A stretch of 64,000 nt of DNA, taken from positions 1-64,000 of the forward strand of contig SCVN01000008.1 of NCBI GenBank assembly GCA_004296885.1, read 5' to 3'. Below are positions 35,841-44,773 of this stretch, piece by piece; the stretch's first letter is position 1, and every line of letters begins with the position of its first letter. The notes under the pieces are model-generated. The model was not told the DNA's origin. It did not search any database and worked only from the letters and a program-made list of their open reading frames with translations. The stretch is from Nitrospirota bacterium. GTDB taxonomy: Bacteria > Nitrospirota > Nitrospiria > Nitrospirales > Nitrospiraceae. The position numbers and the translations under genes are program-made.

Positions 35841-36536
35841 TCAATCCTCGTCGGGCTTCGGGAGCGATTCGAGGCACAGCGCCTCCCCCTCGACCCGGAT
35901 AACCAGGCCCTTGGATCTCTCAACCGTGAGTGCAAGGGGGCCTCGCAAGGACAGCACCTTGTCCATGATCGGCAAGAGGTTCAGGGTGAGAAAGAGATCC
36001 GTCGTTTCCGGTTCGAGATGGCCGATACGAATGAGATAACTGGCCTGGGTTTTTCGTTCAATCGGCGTCGAGGCAAGTAACCCTCGCATATCGGTGTGTA
36101 CCCAGAAGGGCTGTCGATGGACCCACGAGGGCAGGGCTTGATACAACCACCACTGAATCGCTTCGCCCTCGAAGGCCCGGCTATCCTTCGCCTTGTGCTT
36201 CATGCCTCGCAACCGCTCGAAGTAGATGCCTTCATCGCGGAACCGTTTATAAAACCCAAGGGTCCAAATATCGAAGATTGAAAAGAGTCTCCATTTTCCA
36301 AACCGCTCATCCCCACGACCGGCCCCCAGTCCCTGATACAGTTGGGCCAGAATGCCGGCCCGGTTCCAGTCCATCAGGACCTTACGCGACACGCCAATAC
36401 AGGTCTCGACATCCCCAGAGGTGTAGCGTCGCTGGCGAAGGTACTCCAAGAGGATATCCCAGTTGCGCGGCAGGCCTGGCAAGTCAGGCATTTCCAACTG
36501 GGGAAGTGCAGGCGCTGGCCTCTTACGTTTCCACAT
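35841..36536 (-). CDS. MerR-like DNA-binding protein of the mobile element
   Basis: 231 residues. A winged helix-turn-helix-like start at 37-65 (RRYTSGDVETCIGVSRKVLMDWNRAGIL) resembles MerR/excisionase readers. The remainder (WRLFSIFDIWTLGFYKRF and a C-terminal domain) is unfamiliar. It is upstream of and nearly joined to the replication gene, suggesting a regulator or origin-binding protein. Confidence 0.6.
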   Translation of the reverse strand: MWKRKRPAPALPQLEMPDLPGLPRNWDILLEYLRQRRYTSGDVETCIGVSRKVLMDWNRAGILAQLYQGLGAGRGDERFGKWRLFSIFDIWTLGFYKRFRDEGIYFERLRGMKHKAKDSRAFEGEAIQWWLYQALPSWVHRQPFWVHTDMRGLLASTPIERKTQASYLIRIGHLEPETTDLFLTLNLLPIMDKVLSLRGPLALTVERSKGLVIRVEGEALCLESLPKPDED

Positions 36537-37131
36537 GGCCGTATCGTTACCATTTAGTTACGAATATGTCAAGGCACAAGAATCGGCTCCGCAATCTTCG
36601 CCTTCCTCGAAGACTTCATTAGCAATCCTCAGCAGCAAGACCCCTCTACAAACAGAAAAGGGGGAGTCTTACGACACCCCCCTACTCCCCCCAAGATGCG
36701 CCCGCGTTACCGCCGGCGATATTAGAAAGGACCACAAGAAAGTGGCTATGTATCCATAGCCCCCCGTGTTACTGACATGGGGGGCTATGCCGTGCCCGGT
36801 GCCTTTCGGCATCCGAGCACGGCCAATGCCCTAGCTCCACCTGGCCTGCCCTTCCGTATTATTTAGACATCGATCTGATCTTGTCTCGTCGGCATGGGAA
36901 AAGATTGCCACCTCGTGGCAGGCTTTACCTAGGTTCTTCAGTCAAACGGCTCATGGTATACACAATATTGTGTGGAAATATTCATCCTAGCCACAAATTT
37001 TCGATGGCATAGGGTGTGCTTTCACGCATTGACGAACAATTCCCATTTATACATCTTGCAGGCAGGCTGTTAACTGACTCGCTGTCCGTCAGTGTACATT
37101 CACCACATGGCTGTGAAAGGAGAAGCTCCGT
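36537..37131. other. Hairpin-rich gene-free region
   Basis: No gene. It contains several inverted repeats: GGGGGAGT / ACTCCCCC at 36660-36692; a 14-bp stem with 7-nt loop at 36755-36789; a second long hairpin at 36790-36822; TGCCAC / GTGGCA at 36906-36920; and a perfect 14-bp palindrome at 36960-36973. It is AT-richer than the core. Lying just upstream of the replication genes, it could hold an origin; no tRNA-Asn duplicate was found. Confidence 0.55.
36755..36822. other. Two consecutive strong hairpins
   Basis: The first has CATAGCCCCCCG / TGGGGGGCTATG-type arms (14 bp, one G-U) and loop TTACTGA. The second has CCGTGC / GCACGG outer arms and CGGTGCC / GGCATCCG inner arms with loop TTTC. Neither is followed by a T-run. 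Confidence 0.6.
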
Positions 37132-37785
37132 ATGATTATACCTGGGCCCCATTGGAATCCCGTGAAACCGTTCGGTCCACAGCCCGTGGGTCACCCTCTC
37201 CCTCCAAGTCCCAAATTTATGAATAAAGTTGGGCCCCCTCCGGCGAAACCAGTCTCTGCTTCTGCGCTTCCGCCGAGTAAGCCGACGGACTCAGTCACCA
37301 TTTCTTCTGCGGCCCAGGCGAAAGCGGAAACGACTTCGTCAACCGTACCAAGCACCGCCTCCGGCCTGTCCGCTCTTGACCTAAACTGTGCGTGCAATCC
37401 GTCAGCCACAGATCTGCAGCAGAATCTTCGCGGCCTCACAGTAGACCGCCGGGACATTCAGCAGGAGTCTGAGAACGAAGATGATGACGAGGGGAACGAC
37501 GAAGATGACAATAGCCATGCAATGGTGGGACACCATGGCGATGGGAGCGAAGATGCGCTGAAATTGCCGCAAAGTGTTAGCCTGAGCGCAAGTGCGCAGG
37601 ATACCTTCAACAGTCCACAGGGTCTTACAGGGGACCAGAACGATGACGGGCACGTCAGTAGCCAAAATCCACTTGATGGGCAAAAGACGGAGTCAATCCT
37701 TCATCAGAGCCAGCCCTCTGACCCACGAGTGGAGCAGATTCTAAGGGATCTCAAGGGGCTTCTGGCAGATTTAGAAAAGGTCTAG
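37132..37785 (+). CDS. Low-complexity acidic hypothetical protein
   Basis: 217 residues with AAAGGAG before the ATG. Pro-rich start (PFGPQPVGHPLPP), then SKPTDSVTISSAAQAKAE, an Asp/Glu stretch (ESENEDDDEGNDEDDNS), and a helical C-terminus (RVEQILRDLKGLLADLEK). Probably largely disordered. DSVTIS-x-A recalls small flagellar or motility-associated proteins, but that is weak. No family recognised. Confidence 0.6.
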   Translation: MIIPGPHWNPVKPFGPQPVGHPLPPSPKFMNKVGPPPAKPVSASALPPSKPTDSVTISSAAQAKAETTSSTVPSTASGLSALDLNCACNPSATDLQQNLRGLTVDRRDIQQESENEDDDEGNDEDDNSHAMVGHHGDGSEDALKLPQSVSLSASAQDTFNSPQGLTGDQNDDGHVSSQNPLDGQKTESILHQSQPSDPRVEQILRDLKGLLADLEKV

Positions 37786-38273
37786 GAGGGGTGGTGCGGC
37801 CTCCCACGTGATCAGTGTTTGATGACGACAGGCACTCATCTGCGCCGGTGAAACTGAATCGTTCGCAAAGGATAGAAACAACAGAAGTGCTGGTTCTCTC
37901 CGTCGTGGCCAGTCCTGCGCGGCCGTTCTGGCAATATTTCCTCCGGCTCTCTGTTCCATATGTACGCTGTCCGGAAATTGAGCAGGGACAGTCCAAAATT
38001 TGTGTGGCGTAGGCCACCGCGCTTCCTTATAATTCAAACTTGCACGGCGGTTGAGAGGAGGTAGCTCTGTTCGTACAACGCAGGTTGGTGCTTCCATCAC
38101 GCTCACCGGTTCTAGGATAGCAACAACGTCCACTCCTTCCACGACCCCATTACTGGCATTGGGTATGTCCATGAAAGCGATGTCTCTCCCTTGTCCATAG
38201 CTTAGGCTCCCAACATAGCACCCCGTCCATCTATGTACGAAGTATCCTGTTTTGCTCGTCATCGGTATGCCTC
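37786..38273. other. Gap upstream of the Omp85-type gene
   Basis: No supported gene in 488 bp. ORFs on both strands lack family features. A stretch near 37975-38000 with TTTCCGGACA-like sequence resembles the ends of some insertion sequences, but no transposase is present. Confidence 0.4.
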
Positions 38274-39623
38274 ATGATCTGGGGAATCTGGGTTTTCCTC
38301 ATCTGCGTGCTCCTGCTCGGGGACCCGACATATGCGGAGCCAGGCCCCGAATCGTCTCCTGCGCCCCCTCAACTCGGACCGCCGGCCCCCCTGGCTGGTG
38401 AACAGACGTCGCTGTCTGAAGGGCGGCAAGGCCGTGTCGTCTCGCCACAAGAACCGGATCTGGCTTCCCTGTTCAGCAGTGGAGACTACACCTATTTCCC
38501 GCTTCCGGCCTTCGGCTATTCCCGGAACGAGAGTTACTACGTCGGGACCCTCGCGCCGATCCTCAAGGCCAACAAAAAAGGGGAAATCGACGACATTTTC
38601 GCACCCCAGTACCTCTACAACCAGTATGTGGGGAGCAGCGTGACCATGAACTACTACGGTTACCGCTCTGATACGGTGCAGTACCGGGCCATCGTGAACT
38701 ATGCGGAACGAGTGCAAAAGAATTTCGATTTCAGCTACAAGGACCTTGGGGCTGGAGGGGGACGATACATCCTGGGCGGACAGGTGAATTTCTTCAAGAA
38801 CCCCTTCTCCCGTTTCTTCGGCTTCGGGAACGGGGCCAGGCTAAACAATGAGACCGATTACACAGCACGGGAAACAAACCTCAATGCCTATATTGGGCTG
38901 AACCTCAGTCCTGACCTTTCTATGATCCTGACTGGGCGATACCGGGATGTACGGGTGGAGAACGGCATCATTCCAACCTTGCCACAGACCTCGGTGCGAT
39001 TCCCGCGTACGCCAGGCGTAGAGGGGGCGCAGTTGACCGGTGGCAAACTGTCCTTGCTCTACGATACCCGGGACTCGCAGCTCACGCCCATCAAGGGCAC
39101 GTATGCCCTGTTCTCAACGGAGATGGTTTCTAACGTCCAGCACGATGACCCCAACCGCTGGGTACATTTCATTTTGGATGCCCGGCACTTGTTGCCTCAC
39201 GATGGGGACACGAAGGTATTCGTCGTCCGCTTTCTCGCCGACGGCGTGGTGCGGACTGACAAGACTCGTTCCCGCGACATCCCCTTTTACGAACGCCCCA
39301 CGTTGGGTGGTGAAACGACGCTGCGCGCCTTCGGTCTCAACCGGTTCATCAGCGATCAGGCCTTTCTTATCAACCTGGAGGAACGGATTCGGGTGCGAGA
39401 GGTGCAAATCATGGATCACAAGATCGAGATGCAGCTGGCGCCGAATCTGGATATGGGGAAAGTGACCAATTTGACCCGCCAGCATTTCACCTTTACCCAG
39501 ACTCAGATCAATCCGGGGCTGGGTATCCGTGTCATGGCCAAGCCTCATGTGGTCGGCCGGCTGGATATCTCCTACGGACGTGACGGGAGCAATGCCTTCG
39601 TGGGGGTGGATTATCCATTCTAG
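38274..39623 (+). CDS. Omp85/BamA-family outer membrane protein
   Basis: 449 residues. Signal peptide (IWVFLICVLLLGDPTYA), a Pro-rich linker, then a beta-barrel (alternating aromatic strands such as YYVGTLAPIL, YRDVRVEN) with the Omp85 loop GGETTLRAFGLNRF and a C-terminal strand ending in Phe (VGVDYPF). No POTRA repeats are evident, so it resembles the 'surface antigen D15/BamA-like barrel' group of unknown transport role. Confidence 0.8.
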   Translation: MIWGIWVFLICVLLLGDPTYAEPGPESSPAPPQLGPPAPLAGEQTSLSEGRQGRVVSPQEPDLASLFSSGDYTYFPLPAFGYSRNESYYVGTLAPILKANKKGEIDDIFAPQYLYNQYVGSSVTMNYYGYRSDTVQYRAIVNYAERVQKNFDFSYKDLGAGGGRYILGGQVNFFKNPFSRFFGFGNGARLNNETDYTARETNLNAYIGLNLSPDLSMILTGRYRDVRVENGIIPTLPQTSVRFPRTPGVEGAQLTGGKLSLLYDTRDSQLTPIKGTYALFSTEMVSNVQHDDPNRWVHFILDARHLLPHDGDTKVFVVRFLADGVVRTDKTRSRDIPFYERPTLGGETTLRAFGLNRFISDQAFLINLEERIRVREVQIMDHKIEMQLAPNLDMGKVTNLTRQHFTFTQTQINPGLGIRVMAKPHVVGRLDISYGRDGSNAFVGVDYPF

Positions 39624-40115
39624 CTGGCTGTGGAGAAGCCTCGCTCACACTGGGTAGGGTTTTCTCGTTATGAATCATGGTGCGATCAATACCATCCCAA
39701 ATAGTCCGAATCGCTAGAATTAATAGAATTCCTGGAATCCACAGAAACGCGAGAATTTGCAATAAACACTTGAGAACCGCCGCAAAATGAAGCAATTGGG
39801 AAATATCCTGTCCCGCTCTTAATCAATCGGCCTTATCCCCTTCTCCATACGAATGCTGCAGACCCAGTGCCCAGATTGATCCCTCCCAGGGAGCCACTCC
39901 ACCAGGGCTGCATTCCACACCAGATGCAGCCCTTTTCCTTTCCCGGTTTCCCCCCTCTCGAGTGTGATAGACTATGGCATTGTGAGAGTCGCGTCGCCCA
40001 CCTTATCCCTCGCGCTTTCTTGCCGTTTTCGTGCGGTTGATTCCCCTGGTCTCCGCCGTCCCGACTCAACAGCTTCTGCGCTGAGTACTGCACCCGCCGC
40101 CCAAGGAGACAGCCG
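39624..40115. other. Gap without a supported gene
   Basis: 492 bp, AT-rich at 39660-39800. A minus-strand ORF overlapping the end of the Omp85 gene has a hydrophobic start but no other support. No hairpin with a T-run seen. Confidence 0.4.
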
Positions 40116-40346
40116 ATGACCTGCCCACGCTGCCAAGGCCTGATGGGCCCGATTCGCCTGGAGGATACCGGGAAAATGACCAACTGCCAGTCCTTGGCCG
40201 GCTGGCAATGTCTCCTCTGTGGTGAAGTCATCGAGCCCGGCATTACCGCCAATCGGATCGGCCATCATGAACCGGTACGGGACCGGACCAGACCTCGTTA
40301 CCTGGCTGAGGTTAGTGATTCCAAGCGGAAACGGAGTAAACGCTGA
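40116..40346 (+). CDS. Small zinc-ribbon protein
   Basis: 76 residues; AAGGAGA before the ATG. CPRC at 3-6 and CLLC at 32-35 form a zinc ribbon, followed by a basic tail (KRKRSKR). Such small two-CxxC proteins are common in Nitrospira. Function unknown. Confidence 0.7.
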   Translation: MTCPRCQGLMGPIRLEDTGKMTNCQSLAGWQCLLCGEVIEPGITANRIGHHEPVRDRTRPRYLAEVSDSKRKRSKR

Positions 40347-40858
40347 CCCGCTGCCCCCTGAAGATGAAGGATTGAGCTCAGGTCAAGTCAGAAGCGAAGC
40401 GCCTCCTTCACGGTACAGCACCAATATCGGAGCATGCTATGTTGCATGAGTGGCGCGACAGAGTAGTCGAGTTCTCGGTGGGGCTTTTCTTACCGGGCTC
40501 ACTCGGACTCACTTTGAGGGCGTTCTCCATCACCCACTGAGCAAACAGATGGTGCAATACCATGACAATTGCTGAAAATTCAAAGACTTCCGAGAATCAT
40601 TACAGATAGCTACTACGCCGGAGATGTGGTAGACTGCCTTACCGTACGAGCCACGGTCACTATCCTATCTTTCGCGCTTCCGTACCGCCAGTCCTGCTTC
40701 CTGCGCGACCGATTCCCTGGGACGCGCTGCTCCTACGGCCGAGCTCTTCTCCGCGCATACCATGGGCGGCGAGCTGTCCTGGATACGCCATTGGTGTCTG
40801 TGCCCCAGCCACAAGCGCCTGCCTAAGCTTAGGCGCGGGCCAAAAGGATAGATCGCAT
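40347..40858. other. Gap without a supported gene
   Basis: 512 bp. ORFs of up to 85 codons lack family features and ribosome sites. Nothing else recognised. Confidence 0.4.
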
Positions 40859-41185
40859 ATGGGGAAAATGAATGTCGAACCGATCGTCACCTTTGCAGAT
40901 GGTTCTCAGCTACTGGTCAGCTCCCAATATTCCGGAGCCGGCAGTTTTACCTGCGAGCTGTATCTGTCCGTTCCCTGCAAGAAGGAAAAACTGGATCTCC
41001 GCGCCCTGTCGGACCATCTTGAGGCACCAACCTGCCGCGAGGCACAGGATATCGCGTTTCACTATGCCCAGCGCCAGTTTCCGGACAGCGCCAATGCCAT
41101 CAAGGAGCCGCCCTACTTGGTCTGGTCTGGGCCGAACCTGCCTGTTGCACCCGACAATCGTGGGCACCGGCACATGCAGCGTTGA
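40859..41185 (+). CDS. Hypothetical protein
   Basis: 108 residues from the ATG at 40859, with AAAGGAT upstream. Beta-rich N-terminal half (PIVTFADGSQLLV, FTCELYLSV), then a helix (CREAQDIAFHYAQRQFP). No family recognised. Confidence 0.5.
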   Translation: MGKMNVEPIVTFADGSQLLVSSQYSGAGSFTCELYLSVPCKKEKLDLRALSDHLEAPTCREAQDIAFHYAQRQFPDSANAIKEPPYLVWSGPNLPVAPDNRGHRHMQR

Positions 41186-41253
41186 CGGCGAAGAGACAGT
41201 AGCAGCATCCATCATCTCAACATCACGCAAGACGGACAGCCGAAGGAGGCTTC

Positions 41254-41523
41254 ATGGCATGGCCTGGCGGTAAACATCTCCTCAAAGCAAAGCGTGGCAC
41301 TCCGAAGCGGAAGATCAAGATGGAGCAATGGGGGCTGGGGATATCCATCAAGGATCGGCCGACCGTCCCCATCGAAGAGATCCGCCGACAAGGGTTGGCA
41401 CTAGCCGGTCGCGCGCTCGGGCAAGGCGCCCGGGCTCAGCCAATGACCCAGGGCGGGAAGCACGGGACCGCCGACCGACCCGCAGAGGCCGCGCGTCCAA
41501 GCCGGCGAGGCGCCACCCGGTAA
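41254..41523 (+). CDS. Small basic hypothetical protein
   Basis: 89 residues with a strong AAGGAGG 4 nt before the ATG at 41254. Basic N-terminus (KHLLKAKRGTPKRKIKMEQW) and a Gly/Arg-rich tail, as in nucleic-acid-binding proteins. No family recognised. Confidence 0.5.
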   Translation: MAWPGGKHLLKAKRGTPKRKIKMEQWGLGISIKDRPTVPIEEIRRQGLALAGRALGQGARAQPMTQGGKHGTADRPAEAARPSRRGATR

Positions 41524-41541
41524 GGGCTGGAAAGACAGTGG

Positions 41542-41570
41542 TTGCTATTAGGCCCATAGCATGCTACGGT
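41542..41570 (+). promoter_or_regulatory. Possible promoter of the RRM gene
   Basis: TTGCTA, a 17-nt spacer, TACGGT. Would give a ~185-nt leader. Confidence 0.33.
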
Positions 41571-41761
41571 GTATCGACTTCATCGCGCAGGGCCTGTGGT
41601 GGAGCAGGAATAAGTAAGGCCTTCAACCGATGTTGTTTTGTCCGGGAATTTGATCGGAAGCCAGACCTAAGTCGCCTCAGCGCTCGCGCCTTCGGCCCGT
41701 TCCTTCCTGTCGTTTTTTTCTCGAGTCCAAGACAATATCATTCTCTCAAAGGAGGAACCCC

Positions 41762-42088
41762 ATGGGTTCGAAGATTTATGTGGGCGGGCTGCCCTATTCG
41801 GCAACCGAGTCTCAGTTGAACGACCTGTTCGCCGTCCACGGAGCGGTCGAGTCCGCGCGTGTGATCACGGACAAGTTCACCGGGCAGTCCAGGGGCTTTG
41901 GCTTCGTGGAAATGGCCACAGCCGAAGAAGCCAAGGCTGCGATTGCGGCGCTGCACGGCACCCAAATGGACGGTCGGACATTGACGGTGAACGAGGCGAA
42001 ACCCCAGGAGCCCCGTACCGGTGGCGGCGGCGGAGGCCGGTTCGGTGGCGGCGGCGGAGGCCGCAGCGGCGGTCGCGACCGCTTCTAA
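41762..42088 (+). CDS. RRM-domain glycine-rich RNA-binding protein
   Basis: 108 residues. RNP2 (KIYVGGLPYS at 4-13) and RNP1 (RGFGFVEM near 44) are intact, followed by a Gly/Arg-rich tail (GGGGGGRFGGGG). Such proteins act as RNA chaperones and are often cold-induced. AAAGGAGG lies 5 nt before the ATG and a strong terminator follows, so it is a single-gene unit. Confidence 0.93.
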   Translation: MGSKIYVGGLPYSATESQLNDLFAVHGAVESARVITDKFTGQSRGFGFVEMATAEEAKAAIAALHGTQMDGRTLTVNEAKPQEPRTGGGGGGRFGGGGGGRSGGRDRF

Positions 42089-42108
42089 GGTCTGCCCCTT
42101 TGCAGTTA

Positions 42109-42143
42109 AGGGAGCGGCTCGAATGAGCCGCTCCCTTTTTTTT
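42109..42143 (+). terminator. Rho-independent terminator after the RRM gene
   Basis: 12-bp perfect stem AGGGAGCGGCTC / GAGCCGCTCCCT, loop GAAT, then a run of seven or more T. Confidence 0.92.
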
Positions 42144-42254
42144 GGCACGTAGCCAAAGCGCCGGGGATCCCACCTGCCAGAGACATCCTTTTGGCTGTGC
42201 AACCGACTAGCTTTTCCTCTCGTATCCCATGATAGACTCACCCTCAAGAACAAT

Positions 42255-43406
42255 ATGGCCTGGACCGACTTCCACCCTCACCCGCTCTGTTTTCACCCAC
42301 ACCTGATGACGGTCCTTCCCAGGCTCAGGTGGTGGCGCCCTCCGCCGCCGATCGATATCCCGAATCACTCCAGGCTCTTTACGGTCGCCCCGGATTCTCA
42401 GCTCCTCGGCTATTGTCACTGGCAACCGTTGCGTCGGCGCGCAAGGACGCTCATCCTCGTCCATGGCTTCGAAGGCTGCAGCGACTCGCACTACATGTTC
42501 GGAATCGCCGACAAGGCTTGGCGCGCCGGCTTGAATGTGATCCGGCTCAACCAACGGAATTGCGGCGGGACAGAGCACCTGACTCCGACGCTATACCATT
42601 CTGGAATGAGCGGCGACGTCGCGGCCGTAGTCCGCGAGCTGGCCGACAAGGACGGGGTCGATGATATCTGGGCGGCGGGCTACTCCATGGGTGGCAACCT
42701 GGTTTTGAAGATGGCCGGGGAATCAGGGACCGGGCTACCTTCGCTCAAAGGGATCGTCGCCGTCTGTCCGAATATCGACCCGGCCGCCTGCGTGTCGGCC
42801 TTAGAGCAACCCACAAACTGGTTCTACCAGCACTATTTCTTGACTCGACTGAAGGCCCGAGTGCGCCGCAAGGCCGCACACTTTCCCGGAAAGTTCGACC
42901 TGGCATCCCTCGACCGAACCCGCTCTCTGCGTGAGTTCGATGACCGGTATACCGCATTCCACGGAGAATTCTCCGACGCAAACGACTATTATGAACGGGT
43001 CGGCGCCAGACATGTCTTGCACCAAATCAAAGTTCCGACACTGATCATAGCCTCGCAGGACGATCCCTTTATCCCGTTCGGAACCTTCACCACGCCTGCC
43101 GTACAGTCCAACCCCATGATCAGGATACTGGCCACGGAACAGGGAGGCCATTGTGGATTTTTCCAGAGACCGAGGCAAAATGAAGATTGCTACTGGGCGG
43201 AAAACCGACTCGTCGCCTTTGTCGTTCGTGGAGGCCTTCTGTGGGCCGCCCCCGCTATTCGACCACCTGCAACGTCACTGCTACCTGGTAACGCTTCCCC
43301 TCACGCAGGTACTCAACCGATACCCGGTCACCCACTTTGTGCCGATCCAGCACCGACAGGAATTCATCCAATTCTGAAACGGCCCGTCCGTCGATCCCAA
43401 CGATGA
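42255..43406 (+). CDS. YheT-type alpha/beta hydrolase
   Basis: 383 residues. The nucleophile elbow is GYSMGGN; LVHGFEGCSDSHYM is the oxyanion strand, DDPFIP holds the acid, and GGHCGFF the His. Matches the YheT/Eli family of predicted esterases. The family is about 320-340 residues; the last ~50 here are Pro-rich and lie antisense over the 3' end of the htrA-type gene, so the tail is atypical. Start 42255 is provisional. Confidence 0.85.
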   Translation: MAWTDFHPHPLCFHPHLMTVLPRLRWWRPPPPIDIPNHSRLFTVAPDSQLLGYCHWQPLRRRARTLILVHGFEGCSDSHYMFGIADKAWRAGLNVIRLNQRNCGGTEHLTPTLYHSGMSGDVAAVVRELADKDGVDDIWAAGYSMGGNLVLKMAGESGTGLPSLKGIVAVCPNIDPAACVSALEQPTNWFYQHYFLTRLKARVRRKAAHFPGKFDLASLDRTRSLREFDDRYTAFHGEFSDANDYYERVGARHVLHQIKVPTLIIASQDDPFIPFGTFTTPAVQSNPMIRILATEQGGHCGFFQRPRQNEDCYWAENRLVAFVVRGGLLWAAPAIRPPATSLLPGNASPHAGTQPIPGHPLCADPAPTGIHPILKRPVRRSQR

Positions 43407-44358
43407 TGTCTCCGAGTTCGATGCGACCGCCGAAGCTTTCTCGCACACCTTTGAGGCCGATTCGCTCTGCCGCCCCTCCGCGTAATACCCGTCCGATGAC
43501 CAGGCCCTTGATGCCCCACTGCCGGGCAATCGCGTCCGGAATCAATGTCACGCCCAGTCCTGGCTTGATGAGTTTCCCATGTTGGATCAGCTCGGGCACG
43601 ATGCGATGAATTGTGTCCACCGGCACCGCAAATCCAATTCCTGCATAGGCGCCGCTGGGGCTGATGATTTGCGTATTGATTCCGATCAACCGTCCAGCGC
43701 CGTCCAGAAGAGGACCGCCTGAATTGCCGGGATTGATCGCCGCATCGGTTTGAATCACTCCGTCAATCGTCCGATCCGTCATGGACTTGATCGTCCGCCC
43801 CAAGGCGCTGACCACTCCCGTCGTCAACGTGTGATCGAGGCCGAAGGGATTACCGATGGCCAACACCTTTTGCCCCACCCTCAAATCACCTGAGGTACCG
43901 ACCGGAATCGGGACCAGCAAATCCGGCGATGCCTTGATCTGCAGCACCGCCAGATCGTGATCCGGATCCACACCGACGATTTTGGCTTTGTGGTCCGTCC
44001 GATCTGCCATGATCACGTTGATTTGATCGGCGCCATACACCACGTGAAAATTCGTCACAATGTGTCCGGCCTTGTCCCAGACAAACCCGGATCCGGATCC
44101 TTGAGGAACCTCAAAGAGATTCAGCGAGAACAAATCCCGACGAATGCCGGTATTGGTAATGAAGACAACCGACTGGGCCGACTTGTCAAACACCGCAATG
44201 GTGGCGCGCTCTTCCGGAGAAAGTTCAGGGGCGGGCGTGATGGCTCTAGACTGCGCATCGCCGCCAGCGTCACCGGCCCCACAGAGCCCCGCAACCAGGA
44301 TCAGGCAGCTCAGAGAAAGGACGAGGAGGGGAGAAAGTCTTGCAGAAACGTTATTCAC
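43255..44358 (-). CDS. HtrA/DegP-type trypsin-like protease with PDZ domain
   Basis: 367 residues from a GTG at 44358 (8-nt overlap with the YjbQ gene); an ATG at 44418 lies inside that gene. An exported N-terminus (PLLVLSLSCLILVAGLCG) precedes the catalytic triad His105 (NFHVVYG), Asp135 (DPDHDLAVL) and Ser213 (NPGNSGGPLL). One PDZ domain follows (residues ~270-365). Quality-control protease of the periplasm. Confidence 0.9.
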   Translation of the reverse strand: MNNVSARLSPLLVLSLSCLILVAGLCGAGDAGGDAQSRAITPAPELSPEERATIAVFDKSAQSVVFITNTGIRRDLFSLNLFEVPQGSGSGFVWDKAGHIVTNFHVVYGADQINVIMADRTDHKAKIVGVDPDHDLAVLQIKASPDLLVPIPVGTSGDLRVGQKVLAIGNPFGLDHTLTTGVVSALGRTIKSMTDRTIDGVIQTDAAINPGNSGGPLLDGAGRLIGINTQIISPSGAYAGIGFAVPVDTIHRIVPELIQHGKLIKPGLGVTLIPDAIARQWGIKGLVIGRVLRGGAAERIGLKGVRESFGGRIELGDIIVGIDGRAVSELDEFLSVLDRHKVGDRVSVEYLREGKRYQVAVTLQVVE

Positions 44359-44773
44359 CGAGGATTTGCACGACCAGATCCCGTGTGCGTGAACGGGTAT
44401 CGAAGTCAATGACCACAATCTGTTGCCAGGTGCCGAGCAGCAAGGCTCCGGCCGAGAAAGGAATCGTCACGGACGGACCCTGCAAATGGGCCCGCAGGTG
44501 GCTGTGTCCGTTGTTTTCACCAGGATTACGCGTATTGTGCTGCCAGGCCGGATCGGCTGGAATCAGCCGATCCCAGACCGCCTTGGTGTCTGCTCGGATG
44601 CCCGGCTCATCCTCGATAATCAGAACCGAGGCCGTCGTGTGCTTGATGAAGACCGTCACGACACCGGCCTGCAAGCCAGACCCACTCAAAGCCTGCTTCA
44701 CATGACCGGTCACATTCTCAATCTGTGCATCCCCGCGCATCTCAATGCGGAGCGGAACGGTCTTCACCGGCAT
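44351..44773 (-). CDS. YjbQ/UPF0047-family protein
   Basis: 140 residues, the family's usual length. HTTASVLIIEDEPG and RAHLQGPSVTIPFSAG-LLLGTWQQIVVIDFD carry the conserved His, Glu and GTWQ blocks of YjbQ, which can act as a secondary thiamine-phosphate synthase. It lies in a run with the HD protein upstream and the HtrA gene downstream. Confidence 0.93.
   Translation of the reverse strand: MPVKTVPLRIEMRGDAQIENVTGHVKQALSGSGLQAGVVTVFIKHTTASVLIIEDEPGIRADTKAVWDRLIPADPAWQHNTRNPGENNGHSHLRAHLQGPSVTIPFSAGALLLGTWQQIVVIDFDTRSRTRDLVVQILGE

Noticed and set aside
36537-37131. Second attachment site (copy of the tRNA-Asn 3' end)
   Set aside because: No copy of the tRNA 3' half was found by eye, so the far end of the element is undefined.
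37771-38262. Minus-strand ORF of 163 codons
   Set aside because: No family, no ribosome site, overlaps the end of the acidic-protein gene; at most a decayed insertion-sequence remnant.
39532-39795. Minus-strand ORF with hydrophobic start (87 codons)
   Set aside because: Overlaps the barrel end of the Omp85 gene; no ribosome site or homology seen. A small membrane protein cannot be fully excluded.
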